Program-made: the position numbers and the translations under genes
Assembly (NCBI GenBank): GCA_964586225.1
Contig: CAZPHD010000009.1
Coordinates: forward strand, 1-64,000
DNA: 64,000 bases
Direction: 5' to 3'
Source: JANJUB01 sp964586225
GTDB lineage: Bacteria > Armatimonadota > Fimbriimonadia > Fimbriimonadales > Fimbriimonadaceae
Notes under the pieces: generated by a model
Seen by the model: the letters and a program-made list of their open reading frames with translations, nothing else
What the model was told of the DNA's origin: nothing
The model's database searches: none
Shown: piece after piece, positions 1-8,298 of the stretch
Numbering within the stretch: the first letter of the stretch is position 1
Layout: each line of letters starts with the position of its first letter

Positions 1-2431
1 AGAATATCTTGTTGCCGTCAATCTGCATGAGCATGGACTGGAAGGTCTTCATCAGAATGCCGCCGTGGGTTTGGTCGGGGGTCCAGTCGTAGTTCGGGCC
101 CCAGAAGGCGGGGAAGCGCTTGCTGCGATCTGAGTTCCTTGCGCGGGCCACGAGGCTTTGGCGGGCGTCTTCAGCGAGGCCGAGGTAGGCCATGAAGATG
201 TCGTCTTGCCGCCACCCCGAGTTGCCGCGATCCCAGCGGTGTTCGAGCGCGAGCCGACCGAGCTCGGCGTTGGACTTTTCGAAGCTGACCAGCCGGAACG
301 GGAATACGGCGTAAAGCTCGCCGTTTTCGACATTGCTTTTCTGCGCGAATCGTGTGGCGGGGGCGAGGGCGGGCTTACCATCGATGAGTCGCGTCGGCAG
401 TTCGGGGAGGCGACGCTTGAAAGCCGTCCAGTGCGTTCGCAGCGGCTCGGGGACTTTGCCGGGCGGCAGGGCGAGAAGCTTGTCGAGGATGGCGTGGAGG
501 CCAGCGACCTCGGGCATCGGGTTATCGCAGTCCCACCACGTTTCGAGAGATTGAGAGGGATGCATCAGAAGCTTGCCGTCGGGACCCGGTTTGTAGTACT
601 GGTCGAAGAAATTGACGATGGCGGCAGTAGTGGGCAGAATGCGCTTCTGGAGCAGGGATTCGCCTCCGATGTGCTCGTACGCTTCGAGCATCATCCAGAC
701 GAGTTCGGGCCCGGCGACCCATTCCCACTTGTGCCAGCCGCTTTCTTGCAGGGGATCTTTGCGCTTGTCCCATGGCGTCCAGCCGTAAGACTCGTTGAAC
801 ACATCGCCCCAGAAGTGGATGCACTCCGGGAAGTAGGCGGCGTTTTCGAAGCCGAAGTAGCGTTTCGTTCGGTACAGATTCAGCGGCAGAATCTCGTCTA
901 CATACATCCGGAAAAGCGGTTCGAGAATCTCGGTATCGCCACTTGCGGCGGCGGCGAGGTAGGCGATGCGCGTGTTCTGCCACCAATATCCCGGCCCCCA
1001 GCGGCGGTAGTCGGCATCGCCGGGCGCACCGGGATGGGGAACGGTGAAGATGGAGCCGTTAAACTTGATCGGATACGCGCCGCGGCCCGCGCAGGCGGTG
1101 ATGAACCGCTGGAGCGCATACATCCGGCTGACGTGAGTGGCCTCGTCTTCGCCGGAAAGCTTGGGCGTGGTGATGACGGCCCGGCCATTCACGCTGACCG
1201 TCCAACCTTCGGCGCTGGCGCTGACCTCGATCGTGGACCACGTGCCAATCGGGACCGCGTTCGGGACGGTGTAGATGTCGGGGCCCACGATGAGGCGGAA
1301 GGTGTTGTTGGGTTGGATGTCGAGCAGGAAGCCGTCGCTTTGGCCGGGGGTGACCTTGTCGAAGATACGCCCGGTGCCGCCGGGGTTGGGCTTGACTTCG
1401 GCTTTGAGTTGGAAAGGCCGGGTGACGTCTTCGGCGAGGACGACATTGCGGATCTCACCAGCGAAGATGTTGCCGCCGCCTTGGTCCGCACCTGACTTCA
1501 GCTTGTGACTATTAAGCGGCGCGGGGGCGGGGCGGGCGTCAGACGTGGCTTGAATCCAACTGCGACTCCAGAACTGGCGCCACCAGGCTTCGTGAGTTTG
1601 GCGAGCGACGCTTAGCGACCGACGCTCGGACCGAGTGATCTGGGCGCTCATGGCGCGTCCCCACTCGGCGGGGGTCGAAGGGTGGAGAGTGAGAACATGG
1701 ATGTCGAAGCGATGCTTGGTGGCGCGCTCGGATTCCAGCACTCGGTTGTTGATCGCTCGGCCCCCGGTGATCACGGCGCCGAACGTGCGGTACAGAAGCG
1801 GATCGCGACGCGGGAAGTCGGCCACGCCTTGCACCTCGGCGTGCTCCTTGGGGCCGAGGGAGCGCCCGTTGTGGTGGAACCAGCCGATCCGATCGTCGTA
1901 ACCACGGAGCAGGGTGTCGGCCTCGACGACGGTCGGCTGACGTTGGTCGCCCGGCGAGCTGCGGTCGTACATGACGTCGCTGATCTCAATCGTCGGGAGG
2001 ACGCTGGGCTGGTTGCGCCAGAGCTCGATACTGGCGACGGCGCGCGTGCGGACGGGGCCATCGACTTCAACGCGAATGGTCGGCCGCTCGGCCTCGACCC
2101 AAACGTTGAGGCGGGTGCCATTGCCGTAGCGGACCTTGAGCGTGCCGTCGGCGAGTGAGAGCTCCTGCCGGTAGGGGCTGGTCGGCGGGGCGGGGTCGAG
2201 CTTGACGCGGACCTTGCCCAGCTTGAGCAGACGGCCGTTGTCGTCCCAGCTGTCTGACTTGCCGATGTAGAAGCAGAGGTCGCCTTGCGGTTCGATCCAA
2301 GCGTTGAGACTGATGTCGCCGTTGCCGAGCGGCATGCTGCCGTGGTGGTCTTGGCTGGGTGACTCCCAGACCACATGGTAGCGGTGGGGATGTTCGACCG
2401 TAGCGACGGCAAGTGGCAAGATGCTGAGCAC
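1..2431 (-). CDS. DUF5703-type glycoside hydrolase, 3' end outside window
   Basis: A continuous minus-strand reading frame runs off the left edge. Near the N-terminus it reads VVWESPSQDHHGSMPLGNGD, the characteristic opening of DUF5703 proteins, which precede a six-hairpin (alpha/alpha) glycosidase core. A LamG/concanavalin-like beta segment sits at about residues 310-430 (GRIFDKVTPGQSDGFLLDI), and the catalytic-barrel part ends at the window edge with NYDWTPDQTHGGILMK. An in-frame TAA lies two codons before GTG 2431, so the start is that GTG or TTG 2419; either gives a short hydrophobic leader that suggests export. The substrate cannot be named; this is inferred to be an extracellular polysaccharide hydrolase. 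Family call is confident, start is not. Confidence 0.82.
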   Translation of the reverse strand, partial: MLSILPLAVATVEHPHRYHVVWESPSQDHHGSMPLGNGDISLNAWIEPQGDLCFYIGKSDSWDDNGRLLKLGKVRVKLDPAPPTSPYRQELSLADGTLKVRYGNGTRLNVWVEAERPTIRVEVDGPVRTRAVASIELWRNQPSVLPTIEISDVMYDRSSPGDQRQPTVVEADTLLRGYDDRIGWFHHNGRSLGPKEHAEVQGVADFPRRDPLLYRTFGAVITGGRAINNRVLESERATKHRFDIHVLTLHPSTPAEWGRAMSAQITRSERRSLSVARQTHEAWWRQFWSRSWIQATSDARPAPAPLNSHKLKSGADQGGGNIFAGEIRNVVLAEDVTRPFQLKAEVKPNPGGTGRIFDKVTPGQSDGFLLDIQPNNTFRLIVGPDIYTVPNAVPIGTWSTIEVSASAEGWTVSVNGRAVITTPKLSGEDEATHVSRMYALQRFITACAGRGAYPIKFNGSIFTVPHPGAPGDADYRRWGPGYWWQNTRIAYLAAAASGDTEILEPLFRMYVDEILPLNLYRTKRYFGFENAAYFPECIHFWGDVFNESYGWTPWDKRKDPLQESGWHKWEWVAGPELVWMMLEAYEHIGGESLLQKRILPTTAAIVNFFDQYYKPGPDGKLLMHPSQSLETWWDCDNPMPEVAGLHAILDKLLALPPGKVPEPLRTHWTAFKRRLPELPTRLIDGKPALAPATRFAQKSNVENGELYAVFPFRLVSFEKSNAELGRLALEHRWDRGNSGWRQDDIFMAYLGLAEDARQSLVARARNSDRSKRFPAFWGPNYDWTPDQTHGGILMKTFQSMLMQIDGNKIF

Positions 2432-2454
2432 GCCTTAGCGTAGCTCAAGAGAAT

Positions 2455-2482
2455 CATGGCCCACCCAGGGGAGTGGGCCATG
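2455..2482 (-). terminator. Hairpin downstream of the PEP-CTERM gene
   Basis: A perfect 10-bp inverted repeat (catggcccac / gtgggccatg) with an 8-nt loop lies 12 nt past the stop of the PEP-CTERM gene. The following T-tract is weak, so it may be a processing or stabilising hairpin. Confidence 0.6.
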
Positions 2483-2494
2483 ACTGTGAGCGGG

Positions 2495-3106
2495 TTAGGC
2501 TCGTCGTCGTCGGCGGGCGAGAGCGGCGAGGCCCAGACCCATGACCGCCATGGTGGCGGGCTCGGGAACGACGTTGTAGTACACGTTGCCGGTAAGGGCA
2601 CGCGGCGTGAACATCGTGCCGGCGAAGGCGACTGCGCCGGTTCGCGAGTGGGCCGTCGTGAGCTCCATGTCGCTGTTGCTGAAGAACGTGTTCGACGTGG
2701 TGCCCGTGCCGAAGTAGCGGATTCCGCCGCCGGTGGTGATGCTGTGCAGATACACACCCATCGTCTGTCCGGCACCCACATTGATCATGCTCGTGAGATT
2801 CACGGCCGCCATGGTGGTCGTGCCCGCTGACACGGCATTCACGGTTTCGGTCAGGGTCCAGCCCACGTTGCTTCCTTGGAAGCCAACGTAGGTTCCGGGG
2901 CGCGTCCAGACTTGAACCTGAACAGCGTTCCCCGACGCGCTACCAAACATCGTGTCGAACTTAAAGATCTCAAGCGGGTTCGCCAGAGCCTTGACGTCCA
3001 TAAAGATGCCGCCCGTACCGTTGTTCGAGGTTTGGTTGGCGTTGAGCACGAGAGCTTGGCTGGCCACGGGAATGGCGAGCAAAGCGAGTGCGATGAATCT
3101 CCTCAT
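2495..3106 (-). CDS. PEP-CTERM sorting domain protein
   Basis: A 203-residue secreted protein. It has a signal peptide (MRRFIALALLAIPVASQA), a beta-rich body without a family I recognise, and a C-terminal tripartite sorting signal: VPEPATMAVMGLGLAALA followed by an Arg cluster RRRRR. PEP-CTERM tails are known to be recognised by an exosortase, which is not in this window, and the proteins are linked to the cell envelope or exopolysaccharide. Start chosen at ATG 3106 because GGAG lies at 3120-3117 with good spacing; a frame-consistent upstream start at 3178 would bury the signal peptide. Confidence 0.9.
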   Translation of the reverse strand: MRRFIALALLAIPVASQALVLNANQTSNNGTGGIFMDVKALANPLEIFKFDTMFGSASGNAVQVQVWTRPGTYVGFQGSNVGWTLTETVNAVSAGTTTMAAVNLTSMINVGAGQTMGVYLHSITTGGGIRYFGTGTTSNTFFSNSDMELTTAHSRTGAVAFAGTMFTPRALTGNVYYNVVPEPATMAVMGLGLAALARRRRRA

Positions 3107-3253
3107 TTCGATTGATCTCCTACGTTGCCTCGTTGGACAACATGTTAACAGAGTAGCCGATGTTTGCGAAACCAGCAAGAACAGCAGGCAATTTCCAGCA
3201 AAATTGCGGGCAAATCAAGCGAACGATTTGCGTGCCACCGTAAGATGACGGGC

Positions 3254-4216
3254 ATGTTGAACTGGGGCATTCTCACGGCGGGGCGGATTTCAGGGGCATT
3301 TGCGTCGGGGCTGGCGGCCTCGAAGACGGGGCGATTGGTGGCGACCGGCGCGCGGGACCTGGATCGAGCTTCGGAGTTTGCCGGGCGCTGGGGCGGACGG
3401 GCGTACGAGGGGTATCAGGCCGTTCTGGATGATCCCGAGGTTGAGGCCGTTTACATCGCGACGCCGCATCATCTGCATGCCGAGTGGACGATGGCGGCCG
3501 CGCGGGCGGGCAAGGCGATCCTGTGCGAGAAGCCGTTCACGCTGGATGCGGCCGAGGCGGAGCGTGCGATTGCCGTGGTTCGCGAGTGCGGCGTGTTCTT
3601 CATGGAGGCGTTCATGTATCGGTGCTCGCCGCAGATGCGGCGGTTGGTTGGGTTGCTTGAGGAGGGCGCGATCGGCACCGTGCGGGCGGCGCGTGCCGAG
3701 TTCAGCTACATGTCCGATCCTTTGGCGGGGAACTTCCGCAACGTGGTCTCTGAGGGGGGCGGGGGGATTATGGATGTGGGGTCGTATTGCGTGTCGTTTG
3801 CGCGGATGGTGGCGGGATGCGAGCCCGACCGGGTGGAGTATGCGGCAGATTTGTCGCGGGGATATGACTCCTATGGCGCGGGATTGTTGTCGTTTCCGAA
3901 CGGGGTGGTGGCGACGATCGCCTCCGGGATGCACCTTCAGATGCGGAATGAGGCGGTGGTTTATGGGGATGCGGGGTGTATCGTGGTGGACGATCCGTGG
4001 AAGTCATCGGTGGGTTGTGTGATGACGTTGATGTGCGGCGACTCGCGGGAGGAGATTTCGCTGGGGGTAACGACGGCGGAGTTGTACGCGCACGAGGCCG
4101 ACGCGGTGGCGACGTTCTTGGCGGATGGGGAGTGCCCGTGGATGTCGATTGAGGACACGCTGGGGAACATGCGGACGCTGGACCGCGTGCGGGCGAGTTG
4201 TGGGTTGGTGTTTTAG
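3254..4216 (+). CDS. Gfo/Idh/MocA family NAD(P)-dependent oxidoreductase
   Basis: A 320-residue soluble enzyme. An N-terminal Rossmann fold (WGILTAGRISGAFASGL) is followed by the family hallmark EKP at about residues 92-94 (CEKPFTLDAAEAERA) and a C-terminal alpha/beta substrate domain with EGGGGIMDVGSYCVSFAR, where D and Y fit the usual catalytic region. The family oxidises or reduces sugars, inositols and related polyols; the substrate here is unknown. ATG 3254 is preferred over ATG 3245 because a TAAGAT box at 3241-3246 sits 7 nt upstream, fitting a leaderless transcript. It is a single gene, 147 nt from the divergent PEP-CTERM gene. Confidence 0.88.
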   Translation: MLNWGILTAGRISGAFASGLAASKTGRLVATGARDLDRASEFAGRWGGRAYEGYQAVLDDPEVEAVYIATPHHLHAEWTMAAARAGKAILCEKPFTLDAAEAERAIAVVRECGVFFMEAFMYRCSPQMRRLVGLLEEGAIGTVRAARAEFSYMSDPLAGNFRNVVSEGGGGIMDVGSYCVSFARMVAGCEPDRVEYAADLSRGYDSYGAGLLSFPNGVVATIASGMHLQMRNEAVVYGDAGCIVVDDPWKSSVGCVMTLMCGDSREEISLGVTTAELYAHEADAVATFLADGECPWMSIEDTLGNMRTLDRVRASCGLVF

Positions 4217-4398
4217 ATTTAGGCGGGATGCCGCTGGCGGTCGTGGCTGCTTCGTCAAGATTATGGCAAGCGATCTTCGGAGAACGTAGAGCTGCGGGGC
4301 ACATTCGCCGCGCTTCCATCGTCTACCATTAGAACAGCGATGGCAAGGGCTCCGCGTAAACCAAAAATGACAAGGCTGAGCGCGAGGAACTACAGTTC

Positions 4399-5114
4399 GT
4401 GAATCAGGCGAAGCGTCAGTCGTGTTTATCTGATCACGGTCTTCGAGGGAAGCTCCCAGACGACATCTTGCGAATGTATGAGGTGCACGAGTGGAAGCAT
4501 GCGGCTGCTATCCTCGCCCAGGATTTCCCCGAAGAGCTCGACGATATACTGGCGATCCTTCGGGGGTTCCGCATCAAGCATGCGGACATTGTCGTGGGTG
4601 GGGGTGGAAAGTCGCCGGTAGCAAAGTCAATGGACGCCGCTTTCGTTGCCAAGGGTTGGAACAAGAAGCGCTGGGAAACGGCCATTCACCTGGATGGAGT
4701 CCCCCGAGAGTCCCCCACGCACGAAGTAGATTCCGTAAAGGGGCGTGTCGCGCTGAGCTTGAGTGGAGCAACAAGGACCCGTTCTACGACCGAGATCTGA
4801 ACAACTTCCGCTTGCTCTTCGACCTCCGGGCGATCAGCGTCGGTGTGATCATCACGAAGGCGAACGAACTCGCTGCTCTGTTTGATGAACTCGGAATTTG
4901 GAAGAAGTATGGGACGACTACTACATGGATGTCAAAGCTTCTTCCTCGCATTGAAGGAGGTGGTGGTGGGGGATGTCCGATCTTAGTCTTCGGGCTTCGT
5001 CGCCAGCTATATCTGCCCCCCGACCCTGCTGACCCTCCTGAGCCGCCTGACCCGCCTGACACTCCCGACCTTCCTGTACCCCCTGCAAAGGCTCAAACTG
5101 CTGAACAATCATGA
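4399..5114 (+). pseudogene. BglII/BstYI-family type II restriction endonuclease, one frameshift
   Basis: The N-terminal part (frame of GTG 4399) reads VHEWKHAAAILAQDFPEELDDIL ... RESPTHEVDSVKGRVAL, and the C-terminal part continues in another frame from 4755 with ELEWSNKDPFYDRDLNN ... SVGVIITKANEL ... GGGGGGCPILVFGL. Adding one base near 4754 restores VALELEW, recreating the D...ExE metal site of this PD-(D/E)xK-like family. The tail is an odd Pro/Asp-rich stretch (PPDPADPPEPPDPPD). GAGG at 4384-4387 supports GTG 4399. Its stop overlaps the methyltransferase ATG (ATGA, 5111-5114), so the two are translationally coupled. Either a real inactivating deletion or an assembly error. Confidence 0.85.
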
Positions 5115-5902
5115 ACATCCGAGATGCAACACAAGCTGAAATTGAGGAGTGCTTCGCAAAATTTGCGGCGCAAGACCTGCTGGAGCAATCACCTGCGGCG
5201 TTTGGAACAATATACGCGGATCCTCCCTGGCGCTTCACTAATCGAACCGGCAAGATGGCGCCAGAACATAAGCGATTGCTACGCTACCCGACCATGTCAT
5301 TCGACGAAATTGGCGAGTTGCCGGTCGCGAGGATCGCAAAGCCACAATCTCACCTCTATTTATGGGTTCCCAATGCCCTCATCGCGGAAGGGCTCGAAGT
5401 TATGCGCCGCTGGGGATTCGTTTACAAGTCCAACATTGTTTGGTACAAAGTGCGAAAGGATGGCGGCCCAGATCGCAGAGGCGTTGGATTCTACTTTCGC
5501 AATGTCACTGAGCTTTGCCTGTTTGGAGTTCGAGGAACCAACATCCGGACGCGTGAACGGGGCAGGACACAGCCGAACATCGTGATCAGCCAGAAAACCA
5601 TGCACAGCCGCAAGCCGGCTGAAATGTACGAGATTATCGAAGGGTGTTCGCATGGACCGTTCATCGAGCTGTTCTCACGAACGCAACGTGAAGGATGGAC
5701 GATGTGGGGGAATCAAGCGGGCCTGCTCGACGCGGATGATGTTGCTCACAGATATGGAGAAAGCCCGAACCGGATGGCATGCTCGTCAGAAGGTCAAATG
5801 CGGCTTCTGAACGAGACCGAGCAGTACAGGGTGGCCCACGAACTATCCAGCGGCGAGGACCTCCTACTTCCCACGGAACTCCACCATCCACGGAAACCCT
5901 AA
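5111..5902 (+). CDS. MT-A70 family DNA adenine-N6 methyltransferase
   Basis: A 263-residue protein with the MT-A70 catalytic motif DPPW at residues 37-40 (GTIYADPPWRF), followed by HLYLWVPNALIAEGLEVM and GFYFRNVTELCLFGVRG, all typical of the family. Bacterial members methylate adenine in DNA and often serve as the modification half of type II R-M systems. It overlaps the endonuclease by 4 nt, so it most likely protects the site cut by that enzyme. The methyltransferase is intact while the nuclease is frameshifted, which would leave a solitary methylase if the shift is real. Codon use is less GC-rich than flanking housekeeping genes, suggesting transfer. Confidence 0.9.
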   Translation: MNIRDATQAEIEECFAKFAAQDLLEQSPAAFGTIYADPPWRFTNRTGKMAPEHKRLLRYPTMSFDEIGELPVARIAKPQSHLYLWVPNALIAEGLEVMRRWGFVYKSNIVWYKVRKDGGPDRRGVGFYFRNVTELCLFGVRGTNIRTRERGRTQPNIVISQKTMHSRKPAEMYEIIEGCSHGPFIELFSRTQREGWTMWGNQAGLLDADDVAHRYGESPNRMACSSEGQMRLLNETEQYRVAHELSSGEDLLLPTELHHPRKP

Positions 5903-5924
5903 ACCGGGCGTAGGGCAGGGAGGT

Positions 5925-6209
5925 TTCGACCTGTGATCGTGTCCCTTCGACACCCCAGCAAGCTGTTTCGGCCAACGAGAATGAGTCTTCGACGCCCTCG
6001 GGAGGCATTTCGGCCGTCGAAATCCCACAACACGCCGTCGAAACATAAAATCTTTGCATCGAAGGAGCTCCTTGGGGCGTCGAAATGATATATTGGGTTG
6101 TCGAAGGACCGTACTGGGCCGTCGAAATGGTAGCACTGGCGCCGAAAGGGTAGAAATGGCCGTCGAAGAGCCTCACCGGGCCGTCGAAGGCACGCAAAGT
6201 CCCGTCGAA
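5925..6209. repeat. 21-bp-phased core array with variable spacers and one orientation switch
   Basis: Left arm: TTCGAC/TTCGGC cores start at 5925, 5946, 5967, 5988 and 6009, exactly 21 bp apart. The orientation then flips: TTCGGC 6009-6014, one base, GTCGAA 6016-6021. Right arm: GTCGAA-type cores start at 6016, 6037, 6058, 6079, 6100, 6121, 6141, 6162, 6183 and 6204 (one 20-bp step). Eleven of 15 cores are exact and the other four carry one change. The 15-bp spacers share no obvious sequence except a frequent ggcc just before right-arm cores. 21 bp equals two B-DNA turns, so all cores face one side of the helix. The array ends 13 nt before the next start codon. Function unknown. Confidence 0.9.
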
Positions 6210-6222
6210 ATAGGATAAAGCT

Positions 6223-7182
6223 ATGCCGATCACCAATATCCCTTCGTATCTGGCCACCGCGGACCTGTTCCTCGCCCACTGGGCGCAGGTCGAGGATGAG
6301 CTTGGCGCGGTCTTCACCCTGCAGGGTGGGCAGACGATCGCCAGCCTCACCGCGCTACGCCTGGCCACATTCAATGCGATGACGGCGGTCGAAGCCCCTG
6401 CCAACGATCGCGAGGCCGCTAGCAATGATCTGCTGATCAAGCGTGCGGCCATGAATGCGACGATCACCGAGTTCAACCGCGTCGTGCGCTACCGTTTCCG
6501 AACAACCCACTACCCGAGCCAGCTTCGGCAAGCTCCTGCCAAGGCCGCGGGTCTTGGCGTGATGCTCGGAGCCACGACCGACGTAGCGAACCTGTGGGCG
6601 AAGATCAATACGAACGTGCCGCCGATCCTGGGCTTCACGCCTCCATTCCTGCTCGGCACGCTGACGCTGGCTCAGTTCAACACGGCGGCGACCGCGTTGC
6701 AAACCGCGTTTACGACGTTGAAGACGGCCGAGTTGAACTTGAGCGTGAGCCGGGAAGCCCGAAATGCGACGCTCCCGCCGCTTCGCGCGATCATGGTGCT
6801 CTACCGTCAGGCGGTTGCCGCCACGTTCCCGCCGAGCCATCCGCTGGTGCTGAGCTGCCCTGCCGTCACGCCGCCGCCAGGCTCGACCCCCGCGGCCGTG
6901 AACATCGGCGCGGCTTGGAATCCGAGCACGGGCAAGGCGAGCATCGTGTGGACATCGTCTTCCGATCCGAATCTGCAGCAATATCAGATCCGCGCCTGCG
7001 ACCCGCCGAAGTATAAGGGCGAGGACGAGGAAGTTGTGGAGACGATCCTGCCAGGGACGAACTCCTTCGAGACGGACTTCGGCCTCCTCGTGTCGGGTGC
7101 CTCGAAGATCTTCGCGGTGTACGTGATGACGTCGATGGGGAACGAGAAGCGAAGCAACACGGTCAAGGTGACGCGGCCGTAG
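6223..7182 (+). CDS. Hypothetical protein with C-terminal fibronectin-III-like domain
   Basis: A 319-residue protein without a signal peptide. The N-terminal two thirds is alpha-helical and Ala/Thr/Leu-rich (residues 1-200, no family recognised). A short Pro-rich linker (TPPPGSTP) leads to a beta-sandwich resembling FN3 (ASIVWTSSSDPNLQQYQIR ... KIFAVYVMTS ... NTVKV). AGGA at 6212-6215 supports ATG 6223. The gene begins directly after the 21-bp array, so the array is its upstream region. The GC content matches the chromosome better than the R-M genes do. Function unknown; the FN3-like module suggests protein or carbohydrate binding. Confidence 0.75.
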   Translation: MPITNIPSYLATADLFLAHWAQVEDELGAVFTLQGGQTIASLTALRLATFNAMTAVEAPANDREAASNDLLIKRAAMNATITEFNRVVRYRFRTTHYPSQLRQAPAKAAGLGVMLGATTDVANLWAKINTNVPPILGFTPPFLLGTLTLAQFNTAATALQTAFTTLKTAELNLSVSREARNATLPPLRAIMVLYRQAVAATFPPSHPLVLSCPAVTPPPGSTPAAVNIGAAWNPSTGKASIVWTSSSDPNLQQYQIRACDPPKYKGEDEEVVETILPGTNSFETDFGLLVSGASKIFAVYVMTSMGNEKRSNTVKVTRP

Positions 7183-7215
7183 GCGCTTTCGGAAATGTTT
7201 GTGTCACGATAAACC

Positions 7216-7500
7216 ATGTTTACACTCGATGAGGGATACGTGGAGGCACGCTTCTTCATGCTCATGTCATTCCTCGGCTCTCCTTGCGTGCCCCGCACCA
7301 TTGAACAAGGACAAGAAGTAGTATTCGCGACGTTCGAGGATCTTGAAAACTGGGAGCACGATGAGAATCTGGCGAAACAACTGTTGGTCGGTAGAGAGAG
7401 TAGGGACGCCGTAGAGCTTTTGGAAGAAGCGAAGCCCCAATTCCAGAGCGCCATTTTGCGAAACTCGAAGCGCGAAGAGCTTGAGAGATTTTTTGGCTGA
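7216..7500 (+). CDS. Small hypothetical protein upstream of a HEPN gene
   Basis: A 94-residue acidic protein (MFTLDEGYVEARFFMLMSF ... SKREELERFFG), mostly predicted helix, no family recognised. Its stop is 15 nt before the HEPN gene start, on the same strand, so the two are very likely cotranscribed. By analogy with two-gene toxin-antitoxin and HEPN cassettes it could be the partner or antidote of the HEPN protein, but nothing in the sequence proves that. Confidence 0.6.
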   Translation: MFTLDEGYVEARFFMLMSFLGSPCVPRTIEQGQEVVFATFEDLENWEHDENLAKQLLVGRESRDAVELLEEAKPQFQSAILRNSKREELERFFG

Positions 7501-7515
7501 AACAAGGAGTTATTC

Positions 7516-8205
7516 TTGGCCTCCGCAGCACATGCATCTTTTCAACAGAATCGACAGGACGTTGATCGTCTGATCGCCATTCACACGTCGATTGGTGGAC
7601 CGCGACCCGGTCGAAGGGCTGGTGTGCAGTGCTTGAATAAGGCAGCCATCGTTCTAACTTCGGCAATCTGGGAGGCGTATGTGGAAGATGTTTGCGGAAA
7701 TGCCATTGATCACATGGCAGATCACCTCGCTGATTCGACTCGCCTGCCTGAAGCGCTGAAGCTTGAGATTGCAGCTGACATACATCGCCGCTGGGACGAT
7801 AACGTCAAGAAGGTAAAGGACCGAAACGCTGCCTGGGAGCTCGCAGATAACGGCTGGAAGATCGTTCTTCGCAACAACCTCAGCAGGATAAAGAGGAAGA
7901 TGCTCATGGGCAATTCTTTCAACACTTGCAAGTCTGACAACGTTAAGGATCTCTTCTCTCGAACTACTGGGCTCCAGGACGTTTCCCTCGCCTGGCGTTG
8001 GCAGCATACAACCGCACAGCATAACTGCGAACGACTCGATCGGTATATAACTTTACGCGGCGACATTGCTCACAGGGGCGCATCGGCAAACTCCGTCATG
8101 CTGACTCAGTGCACTGCCTTCTTGGATCTTGTGGACCGGCTTGTTAACGCTACGGACGCCAGTGTGGATCAGCACCTCTATGTAATGACGGGTATGCGGT
8201 TCTAG
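7516..8205 (+). CDS. HEPN-domain protein (RiboL-PSP/MAE_28990-like RNase fold)
   Basis: A 229-residue, nearly all-helical protein. The start is TTG 7516, supported by AAGGAG at 7504-7509. LNKAAIVLTSAIWEAYVEDV matches the first HEPN helix of RiboL-PSP-type proteins, and RGDIAHRG (Arg181, His186) supplies the R-x4-H motif that forms the RNase active site of HEPN dimers. Family members act as toxins or abortive-infection RNases. It follows a small gene by 15 nt and lies 1.6 kb from an R-M system, consistent with a defence block. AT-richer than the neighbours to the right. Confidence 0.78.
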   Translation: MASAAHASFQQNRQDVDRLIAIHTSIGGPRPGRRAGVQCLNKAAIVLTSAIWEAYVEDVCGNAIDHMADHLADSTRLPEALKLEIAADIHRRWDDNVKKVKDRNAAWELADNGWKIVLRNNLSRIKRKMLMGNSFNTCKSDNVKDLFSRTTGLQDVSLAWRWQHTTAQHNCERLDRYITLRGDIAHRGASANSVMLTQCTAFLDLVDRLVNATDASVDQHLYVMTGMRF

Positions 8206-8298
8206 CCTGGCTGGGCCACCGCCTGGTGTCCCCTACCTGGCATAACATCTGCATCTCACGGGATCGGTTGGCCTGGCAGCTGCCCATTCGGCGAGTCC

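Noticed and set aside
158..1495. Long + strand open frame (445 residues) opposite the DUF5703 gene
   Set aside because: The minus strand gives family-conserved protein over the whole stretch; the + frame is an antisense shadow typical of high GC.
2495..3178. 227-residue version of the PEP-CTERM protein
   Set aside because: It would place 24 charged residues before a clear signal peptide; the ribosome-binding site supports 3106.
5925..6209. CRISPR array
   Set aside because: Constant part is only 6 bp, spacers 15 bp, orientation flips once, and there are no cas genes.
5661..6476. Minus-strand open frames with heptad-like peptides across the 21-bp array
   Set aside because: A 21-bp period keeps any frame open and creates seven-residue repeats in all three frames; the spacers vary freely at protein level and no start signal is seen.
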